From contig NZ_KB899508.1 in assembly GCF_000378245.1 (NCBI RefSeq), positions 50,500-114,499 on the forward strand: a DNA stretch of 64,000 nucleotides, given 5' to 3'. Below the pieces are notes generated by a model. It had not been told where the DNA came from. It saw nothing but the letters and a program-made list of their open reading frames with translations, and did no database searches. The stretch is from Aromatoleum toluclasticum ATCC 700605. GTDB lineage: Bacteria > Pseudomonadota > Gammaproteobacteria > Burkholderiales > Rhodocyclaceae. Shown one piece after another: positions 23,277 through 32,380 of the stretch. A program made the position numbers and the translations under genes. Every line of letters begins with the position of its first letter. Positions within the stretch are counted from its first letter, which is position 1.

Positions 23277-25298
23277 ATGACGGACATGCAAAAGCTCTAT
23301 CTCCTGGTACCGCTAGCCCCTCTCGTGGGGGCGATTCTGGCGGGTCTGTTCGGCAAGGCCATCGGCCGTGCCGGTGCGCATATCGTGACGATCCTCGGTG
23401 TTGCGGTAGCGTTGGCCGCCTCGGTGGTGATCTTCCAGGATGTTCAGGCCGGCAATACGTTCAATGGCACGGTCTACACGTGGATGAAGAGCGGGAACCT
23501 GACCTTCGAAGTCGGTTTCCTGATCGACTCCCTCACGGTCATGATGATGCTCGTGGTCACCTTCGTGTCGCTCATGGTGCACATCTACACCATCGGCTAC
23601 ATGCACGATGATCCCGGCTACCAGCGCTTCTTCAGCTACATCTCGCTGTTCACCTTCTCGATGCTGATGCTGGTGATGTCGAACAACTTCCTCCAGCTGT
23701 TCTTCGGCTGGGAAGCTGTGGGCCTGGTGTCCTACCTCCTGATCGGATTTTGGTACGAGCGGCCGACGGCGATCTACGCGAACCTGAAGGCCTTCCTCGT
23801 CAACCGTGTCGGTGACTTCGGCTTCCTTCTGGGCATCGGCCTGATTGCTGCGTACGCCGGCAGTCTCGATTACGCTGAAGTGTTCGCGAAGGGGAGCGAG
23901 CTCGCGGCGCAGGACATGGCCGCTACGGGCTGGCCGCTGATCACAGCGATCTGCATCTGCCTGTTCATCGGCGCGATGGGCAAGTCGGCACAGGTCCCGC
24001 TGCATGTCTGGCTGCCTGACTCGATGGAAGGTCCGACGCCGATCTCGGCGCTGATTCATGCGGCCACGATGGTGACGGCCGGTATTTTCATGGTGGCGCG
24101 TATGTCGCCGCTGTTCGAACTGTCCGATGTGGCGTTGTCCTTTGTTCTCGTCATCGGTGCAACGACGGCCCTCTTCATGGGCTTCCTCGGCATCGTGCAG
24201 AATGACGTCAAGCGGGTGGTTGCGTACTCGACCCTTTCGCAGCTCGGTTACATGACTGTCGCGCTGGGTGTCTCGGCCTACTCGGCGGCCGTGTTCCACC
24301 TGATGACGCACGCGTTCTTCAAGGCGCTCCTGTTCCTCGGGGCCGGTTCGGTGATCATCGGCATGCATCACGATCAGGACATGCGCAACATGGGCGGCCT
24401 GTGGAAGTACATGCCGATCACGTGGATCACCTCGCTCCTCGGTTCTCTGGCACTGATCGGTTTCCCGTTTTTCGCGGGCTTCTACTCCAAGGACTCGATC
24501 ATCGAAGCGGTGCATGCGTCGCACATCCCGGGGGCGGGCTATGCGCTGTTCTGCGTGCTGGCGGGTGTCTTCGTGACCGCGTTCTACTCCTTCCGCATGT
24601 ATTTCCTGGTCTTCCACGGCAAGGAGCGGTTCGGCAAGAACCATGCTCACCACGACCACCAGGGTGACCACGACGACGAAGAGGTGTCGGCGGATCACCA
24701 TCACGGTCTCGCCCCCGGCCAGAAGCCGCATGAGTCGCCGTGGGTGGTGACGCTGCCGCTGGTACTGCTCGCGGTGCCGTCCGTGATTATCGGTTTCTTC
24801 ACGATTGAACCGATGCTCTTCGGTGACTGGTTCAAGGGCGTGATCCACGTCGGCAGCAACCACGTCGGTCTTTCCGAGCTGGCGGAGCACTTCCACGGTC
24901 CGGTCGCGATGGCTCTGCACGGACTGCAGACCGCTCCGTTCTGGCTGGCGATGGGTGGCGTCGTGCTCGCGTGGTTCTTCTACATGGTTCGTCCCGACAT
25001 CCCGGCCGCTATCCAGCGTACGTTCCGCCCGGTGCATGCGTTGCTCGAGAACAAGTATTTCTTCGATCGTTTCAACGAGATCGTGTTTGCGGGAGGTTCG
25101 CGACTGATCGGTAAGGGGCTCTGGAAGGTCGGCGATCAGGCGATCATCGATGGCGTGGCGGTCAATGGCACGGCGAGACTGGTGGGCTGGGTCGCACAGA
25201 TCAGCCGTCTGTTCCAGACGGGCCACCTGTACCAGTACGCCTTCGCAATGATCATCGGGGTCTTCATTCTCCTCACCTTCTGGTTCAACCTGGTTTGA
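23277..25298 (+). CDS. nuoL: NADH-quinone oxidoreductase subunit L
   Basis: NuoL is the distal antiporter-like subunit with the long lateral helix that braces the membrane arm. The 673-residue protein has the family core (GWEAVGLVSYLLIGFWYERP, PLHVWLPDSMEGPTPISALI, HLMTHAFFKALLFLGAGSVI). Around residues 455-485 a charged loop contains about a dozen histidines with Asp/Glu, longer and more His-rich than in E. coli. It starts 12 bp after nuoK. Confidence 0.97.
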   Translation: MTDMQKLYLLVPLAPLVGAILAGLFGKAIGRAGAHIVTILGVAVALAASVVIFQDVQAGNTFNGTVYTWMKSGNLTFEVGFLIDSLTVMMMLVVTFVSLMVHIYTIGYMHDDPGYQRFFSYISLFTFSMLMLVMSNNFLQLFFGWEAVGLVSYLLIGFWYERPTAIYANLKAFLVNRVGDFGFLLGIGLIAAYAGSLDYAEVFAKGSELAAQDMAATGWPLITAICICLFIGAMGKSAQVPLHVWLPDSMEGPTPISALIHAATMVTAGIFMVARMSPLFELSDVALSFVLVIGATTALFMGFLGIVQNDVKRVVAYSTLSQLGYMTVALGVSAYSAAVFHLMTHAFFKALLFLGAGSVIIGMHHDQDMRNMGGLWKYMPITWITSLLGSLALIGFPFFAGFYSKDSIIEAVHASHIPGAGYALFCVLAGVFVTAFYSFRMYFLVFHGKERFGKNHAHHDHQGDHDDEEVSADHHHGLAPGQKPHESPWVVTLPLVLLAVPSVIIGFFTIEPMLFGDWFKGVIHVGSNHVGLSELAEHFHGPVAMALHGLQTAPFWLAMGGVVLAWFFYMVRPDIPAAIQRTFRPVHALLENKYFFDRFNEIVFAGGSRLIGKGLWKVGDQAIIDGVAVNGTARLVGWVAQISRLFQTGHLYQYAFAMIIGVFILLTFWFNLV

Positions 25299-25367
25299 GC
25301 CAAAAGGCCGGTCTGTGAATAACGATAAACACGCGTCAGTTTTCGGCGCATTGAACGGAAAGTAACG

Positions 25368-26849
25368 ATGACGGGTATGCCATTCCTCAGCCTAGCGATC
25401 TGGATACCGATCCTGGGTGGGTTGCTCGTGCTAGCAACCGGTTCGGACCGTAATGCGCCGCTGGCGCGGTCCCTTTCCATGCTGGTTGCATTGGTCGGAT
25501 GCGCGGTGACGATCCCGCTGTTCACTCAGTTCGATGCAGGCAGCAGTTCGATGCAGTTCGGTGAGTTCCTGCCGTGGATTCCGCGCTTCAACATCAACTA
25601 CCACCTCGGGGTGGACGGCATTTCGGTGCTGTTCGTGCTGCTGAACTCGTTCATCACGATCATCGTCGTGATGGCGGGCTGGCAGGTGATCCAGGAGAAA
25701 GTCGCCCAGTACATGGCCGCGTTCCTGATCATGTCGGGGCTGATGAACGGGATCTTCTCCGCGCTCGACGGCATCCTGTTCTACGTGTTTTTCGAGGCCT
25801 CGCTGATTCCCCTTTACCTGGTCATCGGCATCTGGGGCGGAGCGAACCGCGTCTATGCCGCGATCAAGTTCTTCCTCTACACGCTGCTCGGTTCGCTGCT
25901 GATGCTGATCGCCCTGCTGTACCTCTTCATGGAGGCCGGCGGCAGTTTCAGCATTCTCGACTGGCACAAGCTGCCGCTGGCGATGCCCGCGCAGACGCTG
26001 ATCTTCTGGGCCTTCCTGATCGCGTTCGCGGTCAAGGTGCCGATGTGGCCGGTGCATACTTGGCTGCCCGACGCCCACGTCGAGGCGCCGACCGGAGGCT
26101 CGGTGGTGCTGGCGGCGATCGCGCTGAAGCTGGGTGCCTACGGTTTCCTGCGGTTCTCGCTGCCGATCGTGCCTGACGCTTCGCAGGCCATGGCGCCAAT
26201 GATGATCGCGCTCTCGCTGATCGCCGTGATCTATATCGGTTTCGTCGCGCTGGTCCAGACGGACATGAAGAAGCTGGTTGCGTATTCGTCGATTTCGCAC
26301 ATGGGTTTCGTGACCCTCGGTTTCTTCATGTTCAATGTCGTGGGGCTTGAAGGGGCACTGGTGCAGATGATTTCGCACGGCTTCGTTTCGGGCGCCATGT
26401 TCCTTTGCATCGGGGTGCTCTACGACCGCATGCATACGCGCAATATCGCCGACTATGGCGGTGTCGTGAAGACGATGCCCAAGTTTGCCGCGTTCTTCAT
26501 GTTGTTTGCGATGGCGAACGCCGGTCTTCCCGGCACCAGTGGTTTCATCGGCGAGTTCATGGTTGTGCTGGGCGCGGTCCAGTTCAACTTCTGGGTTGCC
26601 TTCGCTGCTGCCACGACCCTGATCCTTGGTGCGGCCTATACGCTCTGGATGTACAAGCGCGTCGTCTTTGGCGTTGTCGGCAACAGCCATGTCGCCGAAC
26701 TCGAGGACATCGGCGGGCGCGAGTTCGCGTTCCTCGGCATCCTTGCGCTGTGTGTGCTGGCGATGGGCTTGTATCCCTTCCCCTTCACGGAAGTGATGCA
26801 TGCGTCGGTTAATGAACTCCTGCGGCATGTTGCCGTGAGCAAGCTCTGA
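25368..26849 (+). CDS. nuoM: NADH-quinone oxidoreductase subunit M
   Basis: NuoM is the second antiporter-like proton-pumping subunit. The 493-residue polytopic protein has the conserved [20 protein letters not shown] segment with its key glutamate, [19 protein letters not shown] and [15 protein letters not shown]. It lies 69 bp after nuoL; I see no terminator in the gap. Confidence 0.97.
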   Translation: MTGMPFLSLAIWIPILGGLLVLATGSDRNAPLARSLSMLVALVGCAVTIPLFTQFDAGSSSMQFGEFLPWIPRFNINYHLGVDGISVLFVLLNSFITIIVVMAGWQVIQEKVAQYMAAFLIMSGLMNGIFSALDGILFYVFFEASLIPLYLVIGIWGGANRVYAAIKFFLYTLLGSLLMLIALLYLFMEAGGSFSILDWHKLPLAMPAQTLIFWAFLIAFAVKVPMWPVHTWLPDAHVEAPTGGSVVLAAIALKLGAYGFLRFSLPIVPDASQAMAPMMIALSLIAVIYIGFVALVQTDMKKLVAYSSISHMGFVTLGFFMFNVVGLEGALVQMISHGFVSGAMFLCIGVLYDRMHTRNIADYGGVVKTMPKFAAFFMLFAMANAGLPGTSGFIGEFMVVLGAVQFNFWVAFAAATTLILGAAYTLWMYKRVVFGVVGNSHVAELEDIGGREFAFLGILALCVLAMGLYPFPFTEVMHASVNELLRHVAVSKL

Positions 26850-26886
26850 GCGAGCGGGCGAGACACTTTTTCGGACTGGTCAGAAG

Positions 26887-28455
26887 ATGAATTTCGTCGT
26901 TCCCGACTTCTACCCCGCAGCGGCAGAGATTCTCGTTGCCGTGATGGCGCTGGTGATCATGTTGGCTTCCACGTTTGCACGACGCGTGGCCAGCGATCTC
27001 GCATACGGGCTCACACAACTCACGCTGGTGTTTGCTGCGCTGGTCAGCGTGCTCGTGAGTCCCAACCTCCTCGCAGCCGTTGCGGCGGTGATTTCCGAAG
27101 TGCCGCTGTTCGGCGTTCGTCTCGCCGAGGTGCTGATGAGCCTGGCGGAGGGCTATGCGGCGAACGAGGTTGTCGCGACCTTCAACGGAATGTTCATCGG
27201 CGACATGTTGGGTGGTCTGCTCAAGGTGTTCTCGCTGCTGGCGGTTGCGGTCGCGCTGCTTTACGGGCGGGGTTACCTCGCCGACCGCAAGATCGATCGG
27301 CCGGAGTACTACCTGCTGTCGCTCCTGATGAGCCTTGGCATGATGGTGATGATCAGCGCGAATCACATGCTGTCGCTGTACATGGGCCTCGAGATGATGT
27401 CGCTGTCCCTGTACGGTATGGTTGCGTTCGATCGCGAGTCGTCGCGTGCGACCGAAGCGGCGATGAAGTACTTCGTGCTCGGTGCGCTGGCCTCGGGGCT
27501 CCTGCTCTATGGCATGTCGATGATCTACGGTGCCACGGGTAGCCTCGAGCTGTCGGGCATTGCACAGTCGATCTATCATCAGGCTGCGAACAAGACGGTC
27601 CTCGTGTTCGGTCTGGTGTTCATCGTCGCGGGTCTCGCATTCAAGCTTGGAGTGGTTCCGTTCCACATGTGGGTGCCCGACGTCTATCAGGGCGCCCCGA
27701 CGGCCGTGACGCTGATGATTTCGTCGGCGCCCAAGCTGGCTGCGTTTGCGATGGCCATGCGCCTACTGGTCTACGGCCTGTTCGAACTGGCCGACCAGTG
27801 GCAGACGATGCTGATGTTTCTCTCGGTGCTTTCGATCGTACTCGGCAACCTGGCTGCGATTGCCCAATCGAACATCAAGCGAATGCTGGCCTACTCCGGT
27901 ATCTCGCACATGGGATTCGTGCTGCTCGGTCTCCTCGCAGGGGTGGTCGACGGTGACCGCAATTTCGCACTTAACGCCTACAGCTCGGCGATGTTCTATG
28001 CGGTGTCCTACGTCATCATGAGCCTCGCATCGTTCGGCATGGTGATCCTGCTGTCGCGTGCCGGCTTCGAGGCGGAGACCATCGAGGACTTCAAGGGCCT
28101 GAACAAGCGCAACTCCTGGTTCGCTGCGCTGATGATGATTGTGATGTTCTCGATGGCGGGTATCCCGTTCTTCATCGGTTTCTTCGCGAAGCTTTCTGTG
28201 CTGCAGGCTGTCGTCGCTGCGGGTCACGTCTGGCTGGCAGTCTTGGCGGTGATGATGTCGGTGATCGGCGCGTTCTACTATCTGCGCGTCGTGAAAGTCA
28301 TGTACTTCGACGAGCCCACGGACAGCGCGCCGATCAGGGCACAGGGCGAGGTGCGCTTCCTGTTGTCGGCGAATGGTCTCGCGATCGCAGTGCTCGGCCT
28401 GCTGCCCCAGGGCCTGATGTCGCTCTGCGCCTATGCGCTCCTCGCATCCCTCTGA
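26887..28455 (+). CDS. nuoN: NADH-quinone oxidoreductase subunit N
   Basis: NuoN is the third antiporter-like subunit. The 522-residue protein has [18 protein letters not shown] and [19 protein letters not shown] motifs. It is some 35 residues longer than the roughly 485 I expect. The extra length lies around residues 58-95, a hydrophobic stretch between the second and third helices ([20 protein letters not shown]). It is the last nuo gene and its end overlaps the Nudix gene by 23 bp. Confidence 0.96.
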   Translation: MNFVVPDFYPAAAEILVAVMALVIMLASTFARRVASDLAYGLTQLTLVFAALVSVLVSPNLLAAVAAVISEVPLFGVRLAEVLMSLAEGYAANEVVATFNGMFIGDMLGGLLKVFSLLAVAVALLYGRGYLADRKIDRPEYYLLSLLMSLGMMVMISANHMLSLYMGLEMMSLSLYGMVAFDRESSRATEAAMKYFVLGALASGLLLYGMSMIYGATGSLELSGIAQSIYHQAANKTVLVFGLVFIVAGLAFKLGVVPFHMWVPDVYQGAPTAVTLMISSAPKLAAFAMAMRLLVYGLFELADQWQTMLMFLSVLSIVLGNLAAIAQSNIKRMLAYSGISHMGFVLLGLLAGVVDGDRNFALNAYSSAMFYAVSYVIMSLASFGMVILLSRAGFEAETIEDFKGLNKRNSWFAALMMIVMFSMAGIPFFIGFFAKLSVLQAVVAAGHVWLAVLAVMMSVIGAFYYLRVVKVMYFDEPTDSAPIRAQGEVRFLLSANGLAIAVLGLLPQGLMSLCAYALLASL

Positions 28456-29017
28456 GCAGGATCCGCTCGAGGAGCGTGAGCTCGAATCCTTCCCGGTCTA
28501 CGACGGTGTCCTGCTGAAGGTCCGTCGGGACCGGGTTGCGCTTCCAGACGGCAGCGTATCGGTCCGGGAATACATTACCCACCCGGGTGCTGTCGTTGTC
28601 GTTGCGGTTCTGCCTGACGGTCGCCTGGTGTTTGAACGGCAGTTCCGTTATCCCCTGCGTCGTGCTTTTCTCGAGTTGCCCGCCGGCAAGATCGATGCTG
28701 GTGAGGACCTGCTCGCCTGCGCTCGGCGCGAGTTGCGTGAGGAGACGGGCTACGAGGCGGGCGAATGGCAGTACCTGGGGGTGATGCATCCCTGTATCGG
28801 CTATTCCGATGAGCGCATCGAGATGTTCCTCGCACGCGATCTTACGCACGTGGGCGATGCACTCGACGACGGCGAATTCCTCGAAATCCTGACGTTCTCG
28901 GCCGATGAAGCAGTTCGTGCGGTGATGGAAGGTGCGATTACCGACGCCAAGACGATTACGGCGTTGTTTCGTGCCCTAACCGAACTGGGGCTGGAAATTT
29001 CAGCGCGACCCGCATAG
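28433..29017 (+). CDS. Nudix hydrolase, ADP-ribose pyrophosphatase-like
   Basis: This Nudix-family hydrolase is most like the ADP-ribose pyrophosphatase (NudF) group. The 194-residue protein has the complete Nudix box from [20 protein letters not shown] onward (pattern G-x5-E-x7-R-E-x2-E-E-x-G). The preceding [14 protein letters not shown] and RQFRYPL are typical of ADP-sugar hydrolases. The ATG at 28433 lies within nuoN, so it is probably translated from the nuo mRNA. Substrate specificity is inferred, not shown. Confidence 0.9.
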   Translation: MRSSHPSEQDPLEERELESFPVYDGVLLKVRRDRVALPDGSVSVREYITHPGAVVVVAVLPDGRLVFERQFRYPLRRAFLELPAGKIDAGEDLLACARRELREETGYEAGEWQYLGVMHPCIGYSDERIEMFLARDLTHVGDALDDGEFLEILTFSADEAVRAVMEGAITDAKTITALFRALTELGLEISARPA

Positions 29018-29107
29018 TGCCCGTTCGGGGCCGGGCGACACCGCCGGGTTCGGGGACGGACCTTCGGTAAGCAGGCAGGGTGGGGCAGTTCGGCTGCCCG
29101 CAAAAAG

Positions 29108-29131
29108 AACGCGAACCATCCGGTTCGCGTT
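29108..29131. terminator. Bidirectional terminator between the Nudix gene and nrdJ
   Basis: AACGCGAACC (29108-29117) and GGTTCGCGTT (29122-29131) form a 10-bp stem with a 4-nt loop. On the plus strand the stem is followed by TTTG. On the minus strand it is followed by CTTTTTG (29101-29107). It therefore fits as an intrinsic terminator for both convergent units, with the better T-run for nrdJ. Confidence 0.85.
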
Positions 29132-29138
29132 TTGCGTT

Positions 29139-29160
29139 GGGGCGTCCGAATGGACGCCCC
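29139..29160. terminator. Second hairpin at the nrdJ 3' end
   Basis: GGGGCGTCC (29139-29147) and GGACGCCCC (29152-29160) form a 9-bp stem with a GAAT loop, 8 bp beyond the nrdJ stop. It has no T-run and probably protects the nrdJ mRNA end together with the adjacent terminator. Confidence 0.6.
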
Positions 29161-29168
29161 GTCATCGG

Positions 29169-32036
29169 TCAACCGCAGGTGCCGACCGCGCCGCAGGCGG
29201 TGCAGAAGTCGCAGCCGTCCTTGCGGATCACCGCGTGGTTGCCGCATTCGGTGCACAGCCCGCCCTGCATGACCTTCGGGTCGCTGTTCTCGCGCGGCGC
29301 TTCGAGAATGCCCATCTCGCGCACCGGGTAGCCTTGCTCGTCAAGCACACCGAGCATGGCGTAGCGGTGGATGATGAGTTGCGCCATGTAGGCCACGGTG
29401 CTCGGGTAGTTCTGCTGGCGGCGGGTGCCCGGGACGAAGGCCATGAAGTCGCCGAGCGGTTCGGGGTAGTTGAGCAGCTTGCGCAGCTTCATGCCGACCC
29501 ATGCAGGATCCATGACGCGCATGTCGAGCGACAGGATGCGGGTAAGTCCGTCGAGGGCGCGCGGATAGTTGCCGGACAGCCAAACCGAATACGGGCGCGT
29601 GACACCGTCAGGAAGGGTGATTTCCTTCAGGCCGAGGACGAAGTCTTCGCTGGTTGCGGGGTTGGAGATATCGACGGTCCAGGACAGCGTGCCGTCGGTG
29701 CCGGTCTTGGGCTCCTGCAGGCTGAAGAGGGTGTCGAGCACCGGTGTCGGCGTGTCATTCACCTCGAGCGCGCCCAGCTTCTCGCAGCGGTAACGCACGA
29801 CCTGGGCGAAAGCCGAGACCACACCCGGGAACATGGTCTTCTCGCCATGGGGCGGGAAGGGCATTTCGAAGGACTTCTCGCCGATCGTACGCGCCAGGGT
29901 CTCGAGCTTGAGCTTGAGCCAGCCGCGGTCGTTCGCGCGCATGTCCATCGACAGGGTCTTGGCGACGGCGCCGAGGCCGCGTGGCTGGTCTGCGCCGTTG
30001 ACCCACACTTCGAACGGGAAGGAGCCGCCGTTGTTGCCGACCTGGCCGACGAAGAGGGCGAAGTCGCCGGTCGGGGTGCCGAGCATGTAGGTCCACGCCA
30101 TGTTGCCGTCCGGCAACTCGGGGCGGCCGGGCCAGCGCAGGCTGGAGAGGACGGGAGCAGGCAGGCTGTTGATCGACAGGCGCTTGTTCGGGCCCGAAAG
30201 CTCGACGTCCTGCGGCTGCTTCTGTTCGGACGATGGGGTCACGGAGAGCACGGAGCCGAGTACGGAATTGGGACGGTAGGTCGCAAGCCCCTTGAGACCG
30301 GCCTTCCACGCTGAGAGGTAGAGGTCCTCGAACTCGGTGTAGGGGTAGTCCTCGGGGACGTTTACGGTCTTGGAGATCGAGGTGTCGATGAACGGAGCGA
30401 CCACGGCCACCATGTCCTTGTGCGCCTGCGCGGAGATCTCGAGCGCGGTGACGAAGTAGGAGGGGAGGCTGGCGACGTTGCCGCCCAGGTGCTTGTACAG
30501 GCGCCATGCGTAGTCTTCGACGGCGTATTCCTTGTAGGTGCCGTCGGCCATGCGCTTGCGGCGCGTGTAGGTGTAGGAAAAGGGCGGTTCGATGCCGTTC
30601 GAGGCGTTGTCCGCGAAGGCGAGCGAGATCGTGCCGGTCGGGGCGATCGACAGCAGGTGCGAGTTGCGCAGACCGTGCTTGCGGATCTTGTCCTTGACCT
30701 CGTTCGGGAGGCGCGAAGCGAAGTTGCCGCCCGACAGGTACATGTCCGCGTTGAACAGCGGGAAGGCGCCGCGTTCCTTGGCGAGTTCGACCGAGGCGAG
30801 GTAGGCGCGGTCGCGCATGTACTCGGAGAGTTTTGCGGCGACGGCGCGGGCCTCGGGGCTGTCGTAGCGTTGGCCGAGCATGATCAGCGCGTCGCCAAGG
30901 CCGGTGAAGCCGAGGCCGACGCGGCGCTTCGACTGCGCCTCGTTCTCCTGCTGTTCGAGCGGCCAGTGCGTTACGTCGAGGACGTTGTCGAGCATGCGGA
31001 TCGCGACGTCGACGACCTTGCCGAAGGCCGCGTAATCGAAATCGGCCTTGTCGGTGAAGGGGTTCTTGACGAAGGGCGTGAGGTTGATCGAGCCGAGGTC
31101 GCAGCAACCGTAGGGGGGCAGGGGCTGCTCGGCGCAGGGGTTGGTCGCCTCGATGGTTTCGCAGTAGTACAGGTTGTTGTCCTGGTTCATGCGGTCGAGG
31201 AAGAGGATGCCCGGCTCGGCGTGGTCGTAGGTCGAGCGCATGATCTGGTCCCACAGCTCGCGCGCGCGCAGCTTGCGGTACACCCACAGGCCGTCGTCGC
31301 GCTGGTAGGCGCCCGCAGCCTTGAGGTCGTCGATCGGTTCGGCCTTGTGTGAGAGCTCGACATCGGTGTCGGTGTCGACGGCCTTCATGAAGGCATCGGT
31401 GACGCCCACGGAGATGTTGAAGTTCGTCAGGTCGCCGTGGTCCTTGGCGTGGATGAACTCCTCGATGTCGGGGTGATCGCAGCGCAGCACGCCCATCTGG
31501 GCGCCGCGGCGCGCACCGGCGGATTCGACCGTCTCGCACGAGCGGTCGAAGACGCGCATGTAGGACACGGGGCCGGAGGCGTTCGAGAGGGTGCCCTTCA
31601 CGAGGGCGCCCTTCGGACGGATGCTCGAGAAGTCGTAGCCGACGCCGCCGCCGCGGCGCATCGTCTCGGCGGCCTGGGCGAGGGCGGTGTAAATGCCGGG
31701 GCGGCCATCGACGGCTTCCGAGACGGAGTCGCCGACCGGCTGGACGAAGCAGTTGATCAGGGTTGCCTGGAGCTTGGTGCCGGCGGCGCTGTTGATGCGG
31801 CCAGCGGGCACGAAGCCTTTTTCCTGCGCCTCGAGGAATTTCGCTTCCCAGTGGGCGCGCTTTTCTTCGGCCTCGACGGCAGCGAGGGCCCGCGCCACCC
31901 GCGCGCGGACTTCGGAGACCGTCTGCTCGTTGTCCTTGGCGTATTTTTCGAGGAGAACTTCGCCCGAGATTTCCTGCGGGGCGAGCGTCGATGCGTCGGC
32001 CTTGCCTTTGGCCTGCGAATTGATCGTCGTGCTCAT
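29169..32036 (-). CDS. nrdJ: Adenosylcobalamin-dependent class II ribonucleoside-diphosphate reductase
   Basis: NrdJ reduces ribonucleotides to deoxyribonucleotides using a radical generated from adenosylcobalamin, so it works with or without oxygen. The 955-residue protein has the reductase core with radical-site Asn-Cys-Glu in [20 protein letters not shown]. Beyond about residue 610 it has two tandem TSCPD-type repeats ([13 protein letters not shown] and [13 protein letters not shown], each followed by a LS-MDMR segment). The C-terminal cysteine cluster [18 protein letters not shown] then CGAVGTCG looks like a zinc ribbon plus redox-active cysteines. I recognise no B12 riboswitch upstream. 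Confidence 0.96.
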   Translation of the reverse strand: MSTTINSQAKGKADASTLAPQEISGEVLLEKYAKDNEQTVSEVRARVARALAAVEAEEKRAHWEAKFLEAQEKGFVPAGRINSAAGTKLQATLINCFVQPVGDSVSEAVDGRPGIYTALAQAAETMRRGGGVGYDFSSIRPKGALVKGTLSNASGPVSYMRVFDRSCETVESAGARRGAQMGVLRCDHPDIEEFIHAKDHGDLTNFNISVGVTDAFMKAVDTDTDVELSHKAEPIDDLKAAGAYQRDDGLWVYRKLRARELWDQIMRSTYDHAEPGILFLDRMNQDNNLYYCETIEATNPCAEQPLPPYGCCDLGSINLTPFVKNPFTDKADFDYAAFGKVVDVAIRMLDNVLDVTHWPLEQQENEAQSKRRVGLGFTGLGDALIMLGQRYDSPEARAVAAKLSEYMRDRAYLASVELAKERGAFPLFNADMYLSGGNFASRLPNEVKDKIRKHGLRNSHLLSIAPTGTISLAFADNASNGIEPPFSYTYTRRKRMADGTYKEYAVEDYAWRLYKHLGGNVASLPSYFVTALEISAQAHKDMVAVVAPFIDTSISKTVNVPEDYPYTEFEDLYLSAWKAGLKGLATYRPNSVLGSVLSVTPSSEQKQPQDVELSGPNKRLSINSLPAPVLSSLRWPGRPELPDGNMAWTYMLGTPTGDFALFVGQVGNNGGSFPFEVWVNGADQPRGLGAVAKTLSMDMRANDRGWLKLKLETLARTIGEKSFEMPFPPHGEKTMFPGVVSAFAQVVRYRCEKLGALEVNDTPTPVLDTLFSLQEPKTGTDGTLSWTVDISNPATSEDFVLGLKEITLPDGVTRPYSVWLSGNYPRALDGLTRILSLDMRVMDPAWVGMKLRKLLNYPEPLGDFMAFVPGTRRQQNYPSTVAYMAQLIIHRYAMLGVLDEQGYPVREMGILEAPRENSDPKVMQGGLCTECGNHAVIRKDGCDFCTACGAVGTCG

Positions 32037-32380
32037 GGTCTTTTCGAGTCCGTGTGTGAGTCCGTTGGATGAGGTGTGCTTCGGCGTGAAGAATAGCTCG
32101 CGGAGTTCGATTTTGCAAAAAAATAAAAACGTTAAATATCATGATGTTAATACTTGTAGCGGTATGTCAAGAGCGGCGTTGTCACTATATCTAGTAGTCC
32201 TTTTGGGTGACCTTCGGCGCTGAAAGTCGCGCCCCCAAAGGGTTTCGGCACGGTGTCGGGATGCGTCGCGGAATGCTCGTCCTACCGATGCGGCGGAAAT
32301 ATTTGATTCCCGCGTCGACGACGCGCTGCAGCATCACTTGCTGCTAAAATTCTTGCATAGAGCATGCTCAGGAGTTGCCC
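32037..32380. other. Divergent intergenic region nrdJ/hoxF
   Basis: This 344-bp gap between divergent nrdJ and hoxF holds no gene I can support. The nrdJ-proximal part (32110-32200) is AT-rich and contains the NrdR-like box and weak nrdJ promoter. The hoxF-proximal part (32200-32370) is GC-rich except for a short AT-rich stretch at 32337-32362. I found no convincing sigma54 or sigma70 promoter for hox. Confidence 0.6.
32182..32197 (-). promoter_or_regulatory. NrdR-box-like palindrome upstream of nrdJ
   Basis: The plus-strand sequence TCACTATATCTAGTAG matches 12 of 16 positions of the NrdR consensus acaCwAtATaTwGtgt. It lies about 150 bp upstream of the nrdJ start. NrdR sites normally come in pairs about 31 bp apart, but I cannot see a good partner. 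A weak promoter for nrdJ (TTAACA 32150-32145, TTTATT 32127-32122 on the minus strand, 17-bp spacer) lies between box and gene. Confidence 0.4.

Noticed and set aside
23313..25226. Long minus-strand open frame opposite nuoL (and a similar one at 4269-6434 opposite ftsH)
   Set aside because: Both are His/Arg/Glu-rich shadows of conserved genes and show no family features.
32037..32200. B12 riboswitch upstream of nrdJ
   Set aside because: I could not find a B12-box (GCCACTG-like) or the expected helices on the minus strand. The region is AT-rich and unstructured by eye.
32342..32358. Possible sigma54 promoter of hoxF (TGC...TTGCA)
   Set aside because: The -12 TTGC is present, but the -24 element lacks the essential GG, so it is below a credible match.
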